From: a virus
Length of the DNA stretch: 49,605 nt
Reading direction: 5' to 3' (one strand)
Virus record (IMG/VR): IMGVR_UViG_3300001533_000352
Location: 1 to 49,605 of that record
Position 1 is the stretch's first letter; every line of letters starts with the position of its first letter. Under the pieces are notes generated by a model. It had not been told where the DNA came from. It saw only the letters and a program-made list of their open reading frames with translations, and did no database searches. A program made the position numbers and the translations under genes. Shown here piece after piece: positions 8,482 through 16,866 of the stretch.

Positions 8482-9047
8482 TGTTACAAGCCCAAGCCCA
8501 TTTCAAAAAAATAGTGTTCAAGAAGAAAGAACACCGTATGGCAATGGAAGCGGCTATTCGTAAGGTTATGTTAACTGGTATGGCTATCTGGTTAAGAGCT
8601 GTTCTGAATGCCGTTCCTCCGGTTGATGGACACACGGGTTTTCCTGTTTACACAGGTATGGCTAAAGGTTCTTTAGAAGCCTTAGCAAATTACTTGAATG
8701 CTAGGGCTTCTGAAGGTGATGGTCGTGGTGTAGCTTTCGGTATATCCCCGAGAGTTACACATATTACAGGTATGAACCCAGCGGCAGGTGCTGCTAAAAG
8801 CAAGAAATCAAATTTCTTGATAGAGTACCGCAATCAATATGGGACATTTTATTACAAATTCGATTGGTGGACAAACGTAGAACATTTCATTCAAAATGAT
8901 TCAACAGCGGCACCAACGGGAGTAAATCTAATTAGACCGACACCTTGGAATACGATGCTTGCAGGTCGTGTTGCTTTAGAAGATTACCTCAGGACACGAG
9001 CACCTAAGTTACCTAGAATCTCCGATTACCTTTTGTGGGTTGATTAA
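8481..9047 (+). CDS. Minor virion protein before the tape measure
   Basis: The ATG at 8481 overlaps the frameshift product's stop. The 188-residue basic protein has a helical N-terminus (HRMAMEAAIRKVMLTGMAIWLRAVLNAVPPVDGHTGF), then PVYTGMAKGSLEAL and an aromatic segment (YRNQYGTFYYKFDWWTNVEHFI). The early helix followed by a TG.(A)KGSL motif recalls HK97 gp10-type neck/tail-completion proteins, although those normally lie before the tube gene. Its stop abuts the tape-measure start. I treat it as structural with unknown function. Confidence 0.5.
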   Translation: MLQAQAHFKKIVFKKKEHRMAMEAAIRKVMLTGMAIWLRAVLNAVPPVDGHTGFPVYTGMAKGSLEALANYLNARASEGDGRGVAFGISPRVTHITGMNPAAGAAKSKKSNFLIEYRNQYGTFYYKFDWWTNVEHFIQNDSTAAPTGVNLIRPTPWNTMLAGRVALEDYLRTRAPKLPRISDYLLWVD

Positions 9048-12000
9048 ATGTCAGATTCACTTGAACAAGTATTCGGTCTCAATGTCAAAGGTCTAACAGA
9101 CCTTGAGAGATTGAATAGGGCTACACAGCAATTTAATAAGAATCTGGCGGCAGTTTCTAGCACTTCCGCGTCGTTCAATGAAGTCGGTAAAATCCTTTCT
9201 CAGACTATAACTGGGCAAATCGACAAATATAGAACATTAACTCAAGTATTTGCACAAACAGATAAAGGCTATAAATTAGTTAACCAGAGTATGTCTGTAA
9301 ATACTCAAGCTATGCAAGCTAATGCTGAAGCTATGGAGGCTTCGGCTAGAGTCCGAGAGAAATTATTACAGATACAAAAAGACACTAAGACTATTGGTGA
9401 AAAAGTACAATCAACACAGAAAGAAAATGTACTGGTCCAAGATTTAATTGATAAACAAAAACAATTAACAAAGCTACAAAGTGATCGTGGCAAAAATGTA
9501 TTGGTAACAGAGCGAAACATTTTAATTCAAATAGATGACATTTATAAACGATTAGTCCAAGCACAAGAGAAAAGGAAAATAGACCCAACGCAAGAGAATT
9601 TACAAGCTGAAAAAAGAATAGCAGCAGAACTCACAGAACAGTACACGAAATTAAAAAATCTTAAAGAAACTCGTGGAGCCAAAGCAGTAACTGCGACTGA
9701 GAAAAAGGCTTTAGAGGAACTCATTACTCTACAAAAGAAATTACAAGAGTTAAAAGCACAACCGAAAATCCAGTTACCTCAAGAGAAAGCTATTGCAGAA
9801 TTAACAGCTAAGAGAATCAAAGCAGAAGAACATTTAGCTAAATTAAAAGCTAGGGAGGGTAAAAGATCTACACTACAATTAGAACAAGAAAACCAAGCTA
9901 AAATTAAAATTAAGAATTTTCAAGAACAAATCAAAGTAGCACAACAACAGCAACAAGTAATAAAGAAACAAGCTATTCAAGTAACGAAAGAAGAAGAAAA
10001 TACATTAAAAAGAATAGCAGCATTACGGGAGAAATTAAATAAATTACAAGCTACCCGTGCCAAGAAAACTGGGTCACAAGAAGAAGTCGCTTTAACACAA
10101 GAATTAGCTAAACAAAGTGCAAAATTACAAGCTATACAAAGTGCTAAGACCCCTGTAGATAATATCTTAAAACAGAAAGCGTTAACTCAAGAGCTTATAC
10201 ATTTACAGAAGAAATTAAAAAATCTAAAGGAAACAGATCCTCGGAACCAGAGGGCAATTGAAACATTAACAGAACAAATCAATAAAACACAACAGTTATC
10301 AGATATATCTAAACAGACATCTCTTGTCGTTGCAAGGGCAACTGAGAAAGAACGTCAGCTTGCAGTTAAACGCAATCATGAACAACAGAAACAAATAGAG
10401 TTACAAGAAAAAATAAAGAGAGCAAATGAACAAACAGTAAAAGCTGTTGCATCCGTTCACGCAGTACCACAATCTGCTGAAGCAGAAATCACGAGACAAG
10501 CTGAAAATCAGAGAAGATTAAATAGTCTACGTGAAAAATATAATCATCTGTTAAAAGATCCATCTATAACTACCCAACAAAAAGATAGAATTAAAGCATT
10601 ACAAAATGAGATCAAACAACAAATAGCCTTATCTAGTCAGAAACAGAAAGCTGCTGAAAAAACACATGCCATCGAAATTAAAAATGAACAGATCCGTGTT
10701 CGTCGATTGCAATTGGATCAACAAGCAATAAAATTAGACCGTGTATTATTTGGATTGAAGAAACAGTTTGAAACAATTAAAAGTACACCTGAAGCTGAAC
10801 GTAATAAACAAATAGCAATTCGGGAACGTTTGATAACTCTTGAAAAACAATATAAAAATATATTAAAAGATCCAGCCGCATCTATGCAACAAAAAGAATT
10901 AGCTCAGGCTTTCATGGAAGTAACGAAAATCGCACAACAAAGAACAGTAACATTACAAAAAGCAGCAGAACGCGAGATTGCAAATAACAAGAAAATTTTA
11001 GAACAAAAAGCTAAGGAAGCACAAATCGAGAAAAGAATACAAGCAATACAGAAACAAATGCCTCAAAGATTAGCACAAACCCCCTCAGAGAAACCACACA
11101 GGGTTCGAGAGAATTTAGAAGCTCAACGTCGATTACTAGATCAAATTATTGCTAAGCAACGTGAGTTGTCACTTTTGCGTCGTGATCCTAGGGTATCACA
11201 AGCACAAAAATATCGTATAGGTCTAATGCAGGAAGAACTCCGGCAACAGCAAACTGCAACACAAAGAATTATTGCTAATCAACAAAAGCAAATAGCAAGC
11301 ATACAAAAGACCAAGTCCGCAACCGATTCCCTTATACTATCTTGGAAGAACGCGGCTCGTGTTTTCCAATTCATAATCTTACATCGTGCCTTTATGGCTT
11401 TCGTTTTCAGTATCAGGCAAGGTATTGCTGATGCCATAGATTTCAGTGTCAAAATCGCATCTATCCGAACCATTAGTGACAGAGCAGCAACATCAACTGC
11501 ACAATGGACAAGCATCGTTAGACAATTGTCTGAAGAATTTGCTAATCCAATTCTGGATACAGCTGAAGGTGTGTACTTAGCTGTCTCGAACCAAATAACG
11601 AAAGCTGCTGCTAATAGTACGTTTCTGCATGAAGCAATGAAACTGTCTATTACATCAATATCTACATTTTCTGAAGCTGTCTCGGCTTCATCAGCTATCT
11701 TAAATGCTTTCAATATGTCTCAGGATCGGGCAGCAGAAGTCAACGCTTTGTTGTTCCAAACTGCTGAACTCGGTCGTGTTCGTTTAACTGAGTTCGCTAA
11801 TACTATTGGTCGTGTTGCATCTTTGTCAAATGAATTAGGTGTCTCTTTACTTGAACAACAAGCAGCTCTGGCTACATTAACTATTCAGGGTGTTAAGCAC
11901 ACACGAGCCGAAACGTTTCTGGTTAACATCTACCAAAAGTTAATTAGACCATCAGAAGAACTGCAAAGGATATACAGGGAGTGGGGTGTAACATCTGGTG

Positions 12001-14915
12001 AAGCAGCAATTAAGACCTTTGGCTTTATCGGTGTTATGCAAAGATTAGAACAAGAAACTATGCGTGGGGGTGATCGCCTAAAAGAATTGGGTGAAATCTT
12101 CCAACGCATACGTGCTGTTACAGGTGCAGCGGCTTTGGATCTCGTGAAATACCGAGATAGTATGGAACGTATGTCCGAAGCTACTATCAAATACAATACA
12201 GCTTTTGAAGAAGTGATGGAAAGTGCCGGTAAGAGAGCACAACAACAAATAACAATATTGAAGAATTTCTTTACTGTTGATGTGGGTGATAGTTTCCTAA
12301 ATGCACTATTGGAAATTTCCGACGCACTCGGTGGTATGAATAATATGATTCAGTATACCATCGCAACAGTCAAGACTTTAGGTTCAACATTTATAACACT
12401 ACTTGCAGCAAAGAAAATAATAGGAACTTTTTTAGCAATTAAAGGTGCGGCAATAGCAGCTGGTACGGCATTAAAATTCACTGCAATAGCTTCAAAGACT
12501 TTTGTTGCTTTAACTGGTGGTCCTGTTACATTGGCCATAGCAGCAGTTACAACAGCTCTTGTTGGTTTCTCAGCTTATACCAAAGCTGCCACGGCTTTGC
12601 TTGAAAAGAAATGTAAACAGTTAATTGAAAATATCAAAGAAAATTATGCAACAGCTGAATCTTTGAAAGTATTGACCCAGATTATTGTTAATAACAATGC
12701 AGTTGTTACACATTGGACACGTAATAATAGACAAATGGGTTCAGTTTTCGGTCAAGCTACAGGGAGGATGTGGAATAATCTTGAAGATTTTGGTGAGAAA
12801 TTCAAAGAAATCTTTGAAGAGAAAACGAAAGCTGCTTTGAAAGCTTTCGAAGATAGTATAGATCAAATCAAAGATCGAATCAAAGAACTAGATAAAATTA
12901 TTGAAAAAACTGAAGATAATATAATCAAATTACATCAAGATTTAGACCAGGTTCAATTCGAAAATTACTTCAATCTAATCGGATTACATGGAGCCAAAGG
13001 CTTTGATATCATAGATAACCGTCTAGCCATTCTGAAAGAGAATTTCGAGGATTTAGCTAGACAAGGGATGCGGGCTCGCTTTGGTATTTTCGATCCAGTT
13101 AAATTAGCTGAAGACAAACAACGCATTATTGAAATTCAGAATCAAATTAAAAATCTTCGAGCTGGCCATATAGATTTGCCTAAAGATGAAGTAAAGCATC
13201 TAATTCAGGCTTTACGTCAAGAACTAGCTTTAATAAATGTAGATCCATTGGTACGTATCCAGTTGGAGATGCAAAAAATATGGCAAGAGCAATTCAGACT
13301 AAATCAAATCAAACAAGAACAAAAGAGAATAGAAGAGGATGTTAGTAATCAAGAACTTGTAGCATTACAGCAACGCTTCAATGATTTAATACAGCGTAAT
13401 CCTTATGAACAATTGGCTCAAGCTACAACTGATCGTGAGAGAGAATTAGCCGAGTACCGTATAGGTCTGGTTGAAAGTACATTAAAGCATTTAGAACAAA
13501 AACAAAAAGAGCATAACCAAAAGTATGGTGGTGATATTCAAGAGGCATTTAATCTTGAACATCAGATTGCCAAACGTCGTATTGATCTTATCAACAAACG
13601 CATAGAAGCCGAGAACAGGGCAGCAGCAAATGCTGCAAAGATAAGACAACAAGAACAACAAAGGTTACAGGAACAAGAGCAACAATTCGAACGTCTTAAA
13701 AAACTGATTTCAAGTATTGAAGAACAAAAATTTGAAGGTATTAAAGTCAGAACAGGAGAAGATTTTAATACAGTATTCAGACGTATCGAGCAACAAGAAC
13801 AAGCAGCCATTGCTCAAATTACAGAAGCCCAAGCTTTACTAACACCAGACCAAATCGAAACATATAGAGCGTTACAACAAAAAATTACACAAATAAAAAT
13901 GGAAGCCGAGGCACATAGACGTGATCTCACACTTCAAAGCTATAACCAGCAACAAGATGAATTGGAACGTCAAGCCAAAGCGGCAGAGGAAACTGTTAGT
14001 AGATTAAGTGAGAAACGACGAGAAGCTTTAGGCGCAGTTATAGACCCATCAATTGACATCTTAACACAAGCACAAAAGAAATTAGAAGAACAATTACTAT
14101 TAGCGGAAAGAGCGGTAAACAACTCTAAGTATTTAATAATGCAAGGTTATAGGGATGTAATAAGAGAAGAAGAAGAAAAAGCAAAGCTAAAGATAATCCA
14201 AGAACGTTTGGATGAAGTGAATCGACTTGTTGCCAATATGGAGAATACTGAATTATTTACAGTTGACAAAAGTATAGAGGATATTGAAAAATTAACTGAG
14301 TTACTTGAATACATTTCAACAATTATCAAAGATCCAATAGAATCAGCAAAAATAGGTAAAATACATACAGATTTAGAAAAGGTTCAAGAACAAGAACAAT
14401 CATATATCGAACAACAAAAAATAGTATTACATATGCAACAGCAAATAGCACAGATTACAGCTCAAATGTATGAGACAGCTGAAACATTTGCAAATAAAGA
14501 TTTGGCTGCTCAGAAACAAATTATGGACCATATTAAAGATCGAACAAAAGCCTTAAATGATATGTATAGAGATACAATCAAGTACATGGACGAAATCGAC
14601 AGACGTATAAATAGAAAGCCAAGGACAGGTCAAGCTCCAGGTCAGGCACTAGGTGGTTTCCCTCGTGGTTCAGATCGTCAGTTAGCTTGGGTTGATAGAC
14701 GGGAATTCATTATGAACCCCGAAGCATCGGCCACTTTCAGACCTATCCTAGAAGCTTTGAACAGTCAACGTGTACCATCGAGAACAAGTAACAGTACAAC
14801 AAATGTTGGTGGTATCACTGTAACAGTTAATGGTGGTGATAGTAACCAACAGACCATTCGTGAAATCGCTTCTGGTCTTCAACGTGAAATCCGTTTAGGG
14901 AGGATCAAATTTTGA
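9048..14915 (+). CDS. Tail tape measure protein
   Basis: This 1955-residue protein is by far the longest in the window. Residues of about 50-765 are a Gln/Lys/Glu/Ala coiled coil. Residues of about 765-1185 form a TP901-type tape-measure domain (SWKNAARVFQF; DAIDFSVKIASIRTISDRA; LSITSISTFSEAVSASSAIL) followed by hydrophobic helices rich in Ala and Gly (GTFLAIKGAAIAAGTAL; GPVTLAIAAVTTALVGF). A second coiled coil follows, then a conserved C-terminus (GGFPRGSDRQLAWVDRREFIMNPEA). At the rule of thumb of about 0.15 nm per residue it would set a tail of about 290 nm. No peptidase or lysozyme motif was recognised within it. Confidence 0.95.
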   Translation: MSDSLEQVFGLNVKGLTDLERLNRATQQFNKNLAAVSSTSASFNEVGKILSQTITGQIDKYRTLTQVFAQTDKGYKLVNQSMSVNTQAMQANAEAMEASARVREKLLQIQKDTKTIGEKVQSTQKENVLVQDLIDKQKQLTKLQSDRGKNVLVTERNILIQIDDIYKRLVQAQEKRKIDPTQENLQAEKRIAAELTEQYTKLKNLKETRGAKAVTATEKKALEELITLQKKLQELKAQPKIQLPQEKAIAELTAKRIKAEEHLAKLKAREGKRSTLQLEQENQAKIKIKNFQEQIKVAQQQQQVIKKQAIQVTKEEENTLKRIAALREKLNKLQATRAKKTGSQEEVALTQELAKQSAKLQAIQSAKTPVDNILKQKALTQELIHLQKKLKNLKETDPRNQRAIETLTEQINKTQQLSDISKQTSLVVARATEKERQLAVKRNHEQQKQIELQEKIKRANEQTVKAVASVHAVPQSAEAEITRQAENQRRLNSLREKYNHLLKDPSITTQQKDRIKALQNEIKQQIALSSQKQKAAEKTHAIEIKNEQIRVRRLQLDQQAIKLDRVLFGLKKQFETIKSTPEAERNKQIAIRERLITLEKQYKNILKDPAASMQQKELAQAFMEVTKIAQQRTVTLQKAAEREIANNKKILEQKAKEAQIEKRIQAIQKQMPQRLAQTPSEKPHRVRENLEAQRRLLDQIIAKQRELSLLRRDPRVSQAQKYRIGLMQEELRQQQTATQRIIANQQKQIASIQKTKSATDSLILSWKNAARVFQFIILHRAFMAFVFSIRQGIADAIDFSVKIASIRTISDRAATSTAQWTSIVRQLSEEFANPILDTAEGVYLAVSNQITKAAANSTFLHEAMKLSITSISTFSEAVSASSAILNAFNMSQDRAAEVNALLFQTAELGRVRLTEFANTIGRVASLSNELGVSLLEQQAALATLTIQGVKHTRAETFLVNIYQKLIRPSEELQRIYREWGVTSGEAAIKTFGFIGVMQRLEQETMRGGDRLKELGEIFQRIRAVTGAAALDLVKYRDSMERMSEATIKYNTAFEEVMESAGKRAQQQITILKNFFTVDVGDSFLNALLEISDALGGMNNMIQYTIATVKTLGSTFITLLAAKKIIGTFLAIKGAAIAAGTALKFTAIASKTFVALTGGPVTLAIAAVTTALVGFSAYTKAATALLEKKCKQLIENIKENYATAESLKVLTQIIVNNNAVVTHWTRNNRQMGSVFGQATGRMWNNLEDFGEKFKEIFEEKTKAALKAFEDSIDQIKDRIKELDKIIEKTEDNIIKLHQDLDQVQFENYFNLIGLHGAKGFDIIDNRLAILKENFEDLARQGMRARFGIFDPVKLAEDKQRIIEIQNQIKNLRAGHIDLPKDEVKHLIQALRQELALINVDPLVRIQLEMQKIWQEQFRLNQIKQEQKRIEEDVSNQELVALQQRFNDLIQRNPYEQLAQATTDRERELAEYRIGLVESTLKHLEQKQKEHNQKYGGDIQEAFNLEHQIAKRRIDLINKRIEAENRAAANAAKIRQQEQQRLQEQEQQFERLKKLISSIEEQKFEGIKVRTGEDFNTVFRRIEQQEQAAIAQITEAQALLTPDQIETYRALQQKITQIKMEAEAHRRDLTLQSYNQQQDELERQAKAAEETVSRLSEKRREALGAVIDPSIDILTQAQKKLEEQLLLAERAVNNSKYLIMQGYRDVIREEEEKAKLKIIQERLDEVNRLVANMENTELFTVDKSIEDIEKLTELLEYISTIIKDPIESAKIGKIHTDLEKVQEQEQSYIEQQKIVLHMQQQIAQITAQMYETAETFANKDLAAQKQIMDHIKDRTKALNDMYRDTIKYMDEIDRRINRKPRTGQAPGQALGGFPRGSDRQLAWVDRREFIMNPEASATFRPILEALNSQRVPSRTSNSTTNVGGITVTVNGGDSNQQTIREIASGLQREIRLGRIKF

Positions 14916-15400
14916 ATGATACATTAAAACATTTAGGCATTTTCCGTGCCAGGATTTTTCGTAAAAAGAGACTGTTGCGAACGATCTACGGGCATAATGA
15001 CATTACTACAGTAGGTAAAAATCATCTACTGGACACTGTGTTTCATGAAGGAACACCAGTTACAACATGGTATATCGGATTGGTTGACAATGCCGCTTTC
15101 GCTTCCTTCTTAGTAACAGATACATTGGCATCACATTCGGGTTGGTCGGAACTGGTTCCAGGAACGGATTACACTGGTGACAGACTAGAATGGAACGAGG
15201 CCGCGGCTTCCGCTGGTAGTATTACCAGTTCCAGTAGCACGACTTTCCCGATGCTCACAACAAAAACAGTCTACGGTATTTTGATTGCATCTGTTGCTTC
15301 TGGAACATCGGGTGTATTATTTGCTACAGGTGCTTTCGATAGCACGATTTCAGTTGTTAATGGGGACGACTTGAAAGTAGACTACACAGTGAGTTATTGA
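14912..15400 (+). CDS. Virion protein, WYIGLVDN phage family
   Basis: The 162-residue protein has a basic N-terminus (FRARIFRKKRLLRTIYG), then GKNHLLDTVFHEGTPVTTWYIGLVDNAAF, DTLASHSGWSE and a beta-rich Gly/Ser/Thr half ending in DLKVDYTVSY. I have seen this pattern in many phage tail clusters, annotated only as hypothetical or structural. It starts at an ATGA overlap with the tape measure, and its stop overlaps the next ATG (TGATG). A tail-tip or fibre-associated role is inferred from position and strand-rich composition. Confidence 0.6.
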   Translation: MNDTLKHLGIFRARIFRKKRLLRTIYGHNDITTVGKNHLLDTVFHEGTPVTTWYIGLVDNAAFASFLVTDTLASHSGWSELVPGTDYTGDRLEWNEAAASAGSITSSSSTTFPMLTTKTVYGILIASVASGTSGVLFATGAFDSTISVVNGDDLKVDYTVSY

Positions 15401-15780
15401 TGGCTATACACACTGCTTCCGTTACCTCGACACTAACACCCTTGCAGTCTACTGGTTCAAGGATGCCTAAGGTAACGTCTACACTTGAACATTCACAAGT
15501 CATTTTAGCCAAATTACCAAGAGTAACAACAACACTTGTTCATAGTCAGACTATACGATCAAATATCACTAATGAAGATATTGCATCCAGACTCGTTCAT
15601 AGTCAGACTATAGAAGTAGAGCACGTAGTATCAGACCCCATTTGTTCTGACAGTTTGGAAGTTACTATCTCAATAGTTCTTTCCAAAAGTAGCTTGAAAG
15701 GTGTTACAAGCAACCTCGCACATCAGGAATATGTTGCTTCAGTTCGAGACAATTACCAAAGTAGGTTCATATGGCCGTGA
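15400..15780 (+). CDS. Small repeat-bearing tail-cluster protein
   Basis: The ATG at 15400 overlaps the preceding TGA and is preferred over a TTG one codon upstream; it gives 126 residues. The protein contains four diverged copies of a beta-strand-like unit with the pattern T-(S/T)-x-L-x-(H)-S-Q-x-I (TSTLEHSQVI, TTTLVHSQTI, ASRLVHSQTI, TSNLAHQEYV). It has almost no aromatic residues until YQSRFIWP at the end. The regular spacing suggests a beta-solenoid or extended strand. The function is not recognised, and the context says virion protein. Confidence 0.55.
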   Translation: MAIHTASVTSTLTPLQSTGSRMPKVTSTLEHSQVILAKLPRVTTTLVHSQTIRSNITNEDIASRLVHSQTIEVEHVVSDPICSDSLEVTISIVLSKSSLKGVTSNLAHQEYVASVRDNYQSRFIWP

Positions 15781-16094
15781 CATTATATGTAGCAGGTCCC
15801 CTTACAGGTGATTTCGAAACAAATGTTCAACAAGCTATAATTGTGGGCAATACTTTAATGGATCTTGGTTTAACCATTTACTTACCACACTTGAGTTACT
15901 ATTTCCACAAACAAAAATACAGAAATTACGAAGAGTGGATGCATCATTGTTTCATTTGGATAACAAAATGTGATGCTTTGTATCGTATGCCAGGCCCATC
16001 ACCCGGAGCAGACAGGGAAGTAGAATACGCTTTCGCTAATGAGAAACCAGTTTTCAGAACAATTCAAGAGGTTAAGCAATGGGCCTTACTTTAA
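15771..16094 (+). CDS. DUF4406/nucleoside 2-deoxyribosyltransferase-like protein
   Basis: The 107-residue protein has the N-terminal YVAGPLTGDF strand-loop, NVQQAIIVGNTLMDLGLTIYLPHLSYYF, WITKCDALYRMPGPSPGADREVEYA and VFRTIQEV. These match the DUF4406 branch of the nucleoside 2-deoxyribosyltransferase superfamily (GP.T near the start, CDA.YR.PG.S.GAD.EV..A). Relatives cleave or transfer the base of deoxynucleosides, but DUF4406 members are mostly uncharacterised. It overlaps both neighbours and sits oddly among tail genes. Enzyme activity is not demonstrated by the sequence alone. Confidence 0.75.
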   Translation: MAVTLYVAGPLTGDFETNVQQAIIVGNTLMDLGLTIYLPHLSYYFHKQKYRNYEEWMHHCFIWITKCDALYRMPGPSPGADREVEYAFANEKPVFRTIQEVKQWALL

Positions 16095-16474
16095 CCAGAC
16101 AGACCTCTATAAAATTGGAACATCCTTATAGTAGTCCAACGGAATCTTTGACATTAAATAATCCAATCTTGGAAAGTAGTTATGCTCAAAATGTCAAACA
16201 TATCAATCGTGTCACCCGTGGTCTAAGACGAAAAGTCTTTAAGGATGCTGATTGGCCTCATTGGATGAAACTATTTGTCATTTGTCAAAATGCAACATTG
16301 ACGAAATTATATCAATACCAGAATTTCATTGCAATAACAGCTGGCGAGGAATTGAAATACACAGATCAAGATAATTTGGTCTACCGGGTAATACTTTTTC
16401 CTGGTGAGGAGACGAGACAATATACCAGTTGCGGTTGGGTTATCAAATTCGAATTGGAGGGTACTAGGGTATGA
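16079..16474 (+). CDS. Tail-tip protein A
   Basis: The 131-residue protein begins TLTRQTSIKLEHPYSSPTESLTLNNPIL and ends YTSCGWVIKFELEGTRV. Its central part (WPHWMKLFVICQNATLTKLYQYQNFIAITAGEELKYTDQDNLVYRVILF) resembles in layout the next gene product: a helix, a short loop, a strand, then a closing strand FELEG or LTFES. The pair probably forms distal-tail or hub components before the large tail-tip protein. Starts and stops overlap on both sides. No named family is certain. Confidence 0.5.
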   Translation: MGLTLTRQTSIKLEHPYSSPTESLTLNNPILESSYAQNVKHINRVTRGLRRKVFKDADWPHWMKLFVICQNATLTKLYQYQNFIAITAGEELKYTDQDNLVYRVILFPGEETRQYTSCGWVIKFELEGTRV

Positions 16475-16866
16475 GTATTCAGTTGACGGCACCCTATCCA
16501 ACCTATACAGGTAGCATTATTTTACCTAATCCAGCATTGGGTGATGGTCAATCTCGTACTTTCAAAGTACAATTACATAGAGCAATGGACAACACGACTT
16601 ACACCCATGTCAAGAAATCTTTGCCAATAATTTTTGATTATTCATTTGAATTAACACATATCAAAGCACTAGAATTATTAGACTTTTTCAAAGATTATGT
16701 CGGATCTATTTGGCGGATGTCTGCTTTCGATATATCAGCTCTTTATTATCAAGTGGTTCTACTAGAGAATCAATTGGAATTGAATAATTTCAAGCGTAGT
16801 GTTTATGAAGGACATAGCTTGGAAACTATTTCTATCAATTTGACTTTCGAAAGTATAGTGTTATGA
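16471..16866 (+). CDS. Tail-tip protein B
   Basis: The 131-residue protein has GSIILPNPALGDGQSRTFKVQLHRAMDNTTYTHVKKSL, then FELTHIKALELLDFFKDYVGSIWRMSAFDISALYYQVVLLENQLELN, ending in SINLTFESIVL. Length and strand order parallel the preceding gene, which suggests an ancient duplication or a shared fold. Its position immediately before the 996-residue hub protein points to a distal-tail or adaptor role. No enzymatic motif is visible. Confidence 0.5.
   Translation: MSIQLTAPYPTYTGSIILPNPALGDGQSRTFKVQLHRAMDNTTYTHVKKSLPIIFDYSFELTHIKALELLDFFKDYVGSIWRMSAFDISALYYQVVLLENQLELNNFKRSVYEGHSLETISINLTFESIVL

Noticed and set aside
8333-8563. A 76-codon frame from ATG at 8333
   Set aside because: It overlaps the frameshift extension and the next gene in a third frame, has no homology-like pattern and no ribosome site.
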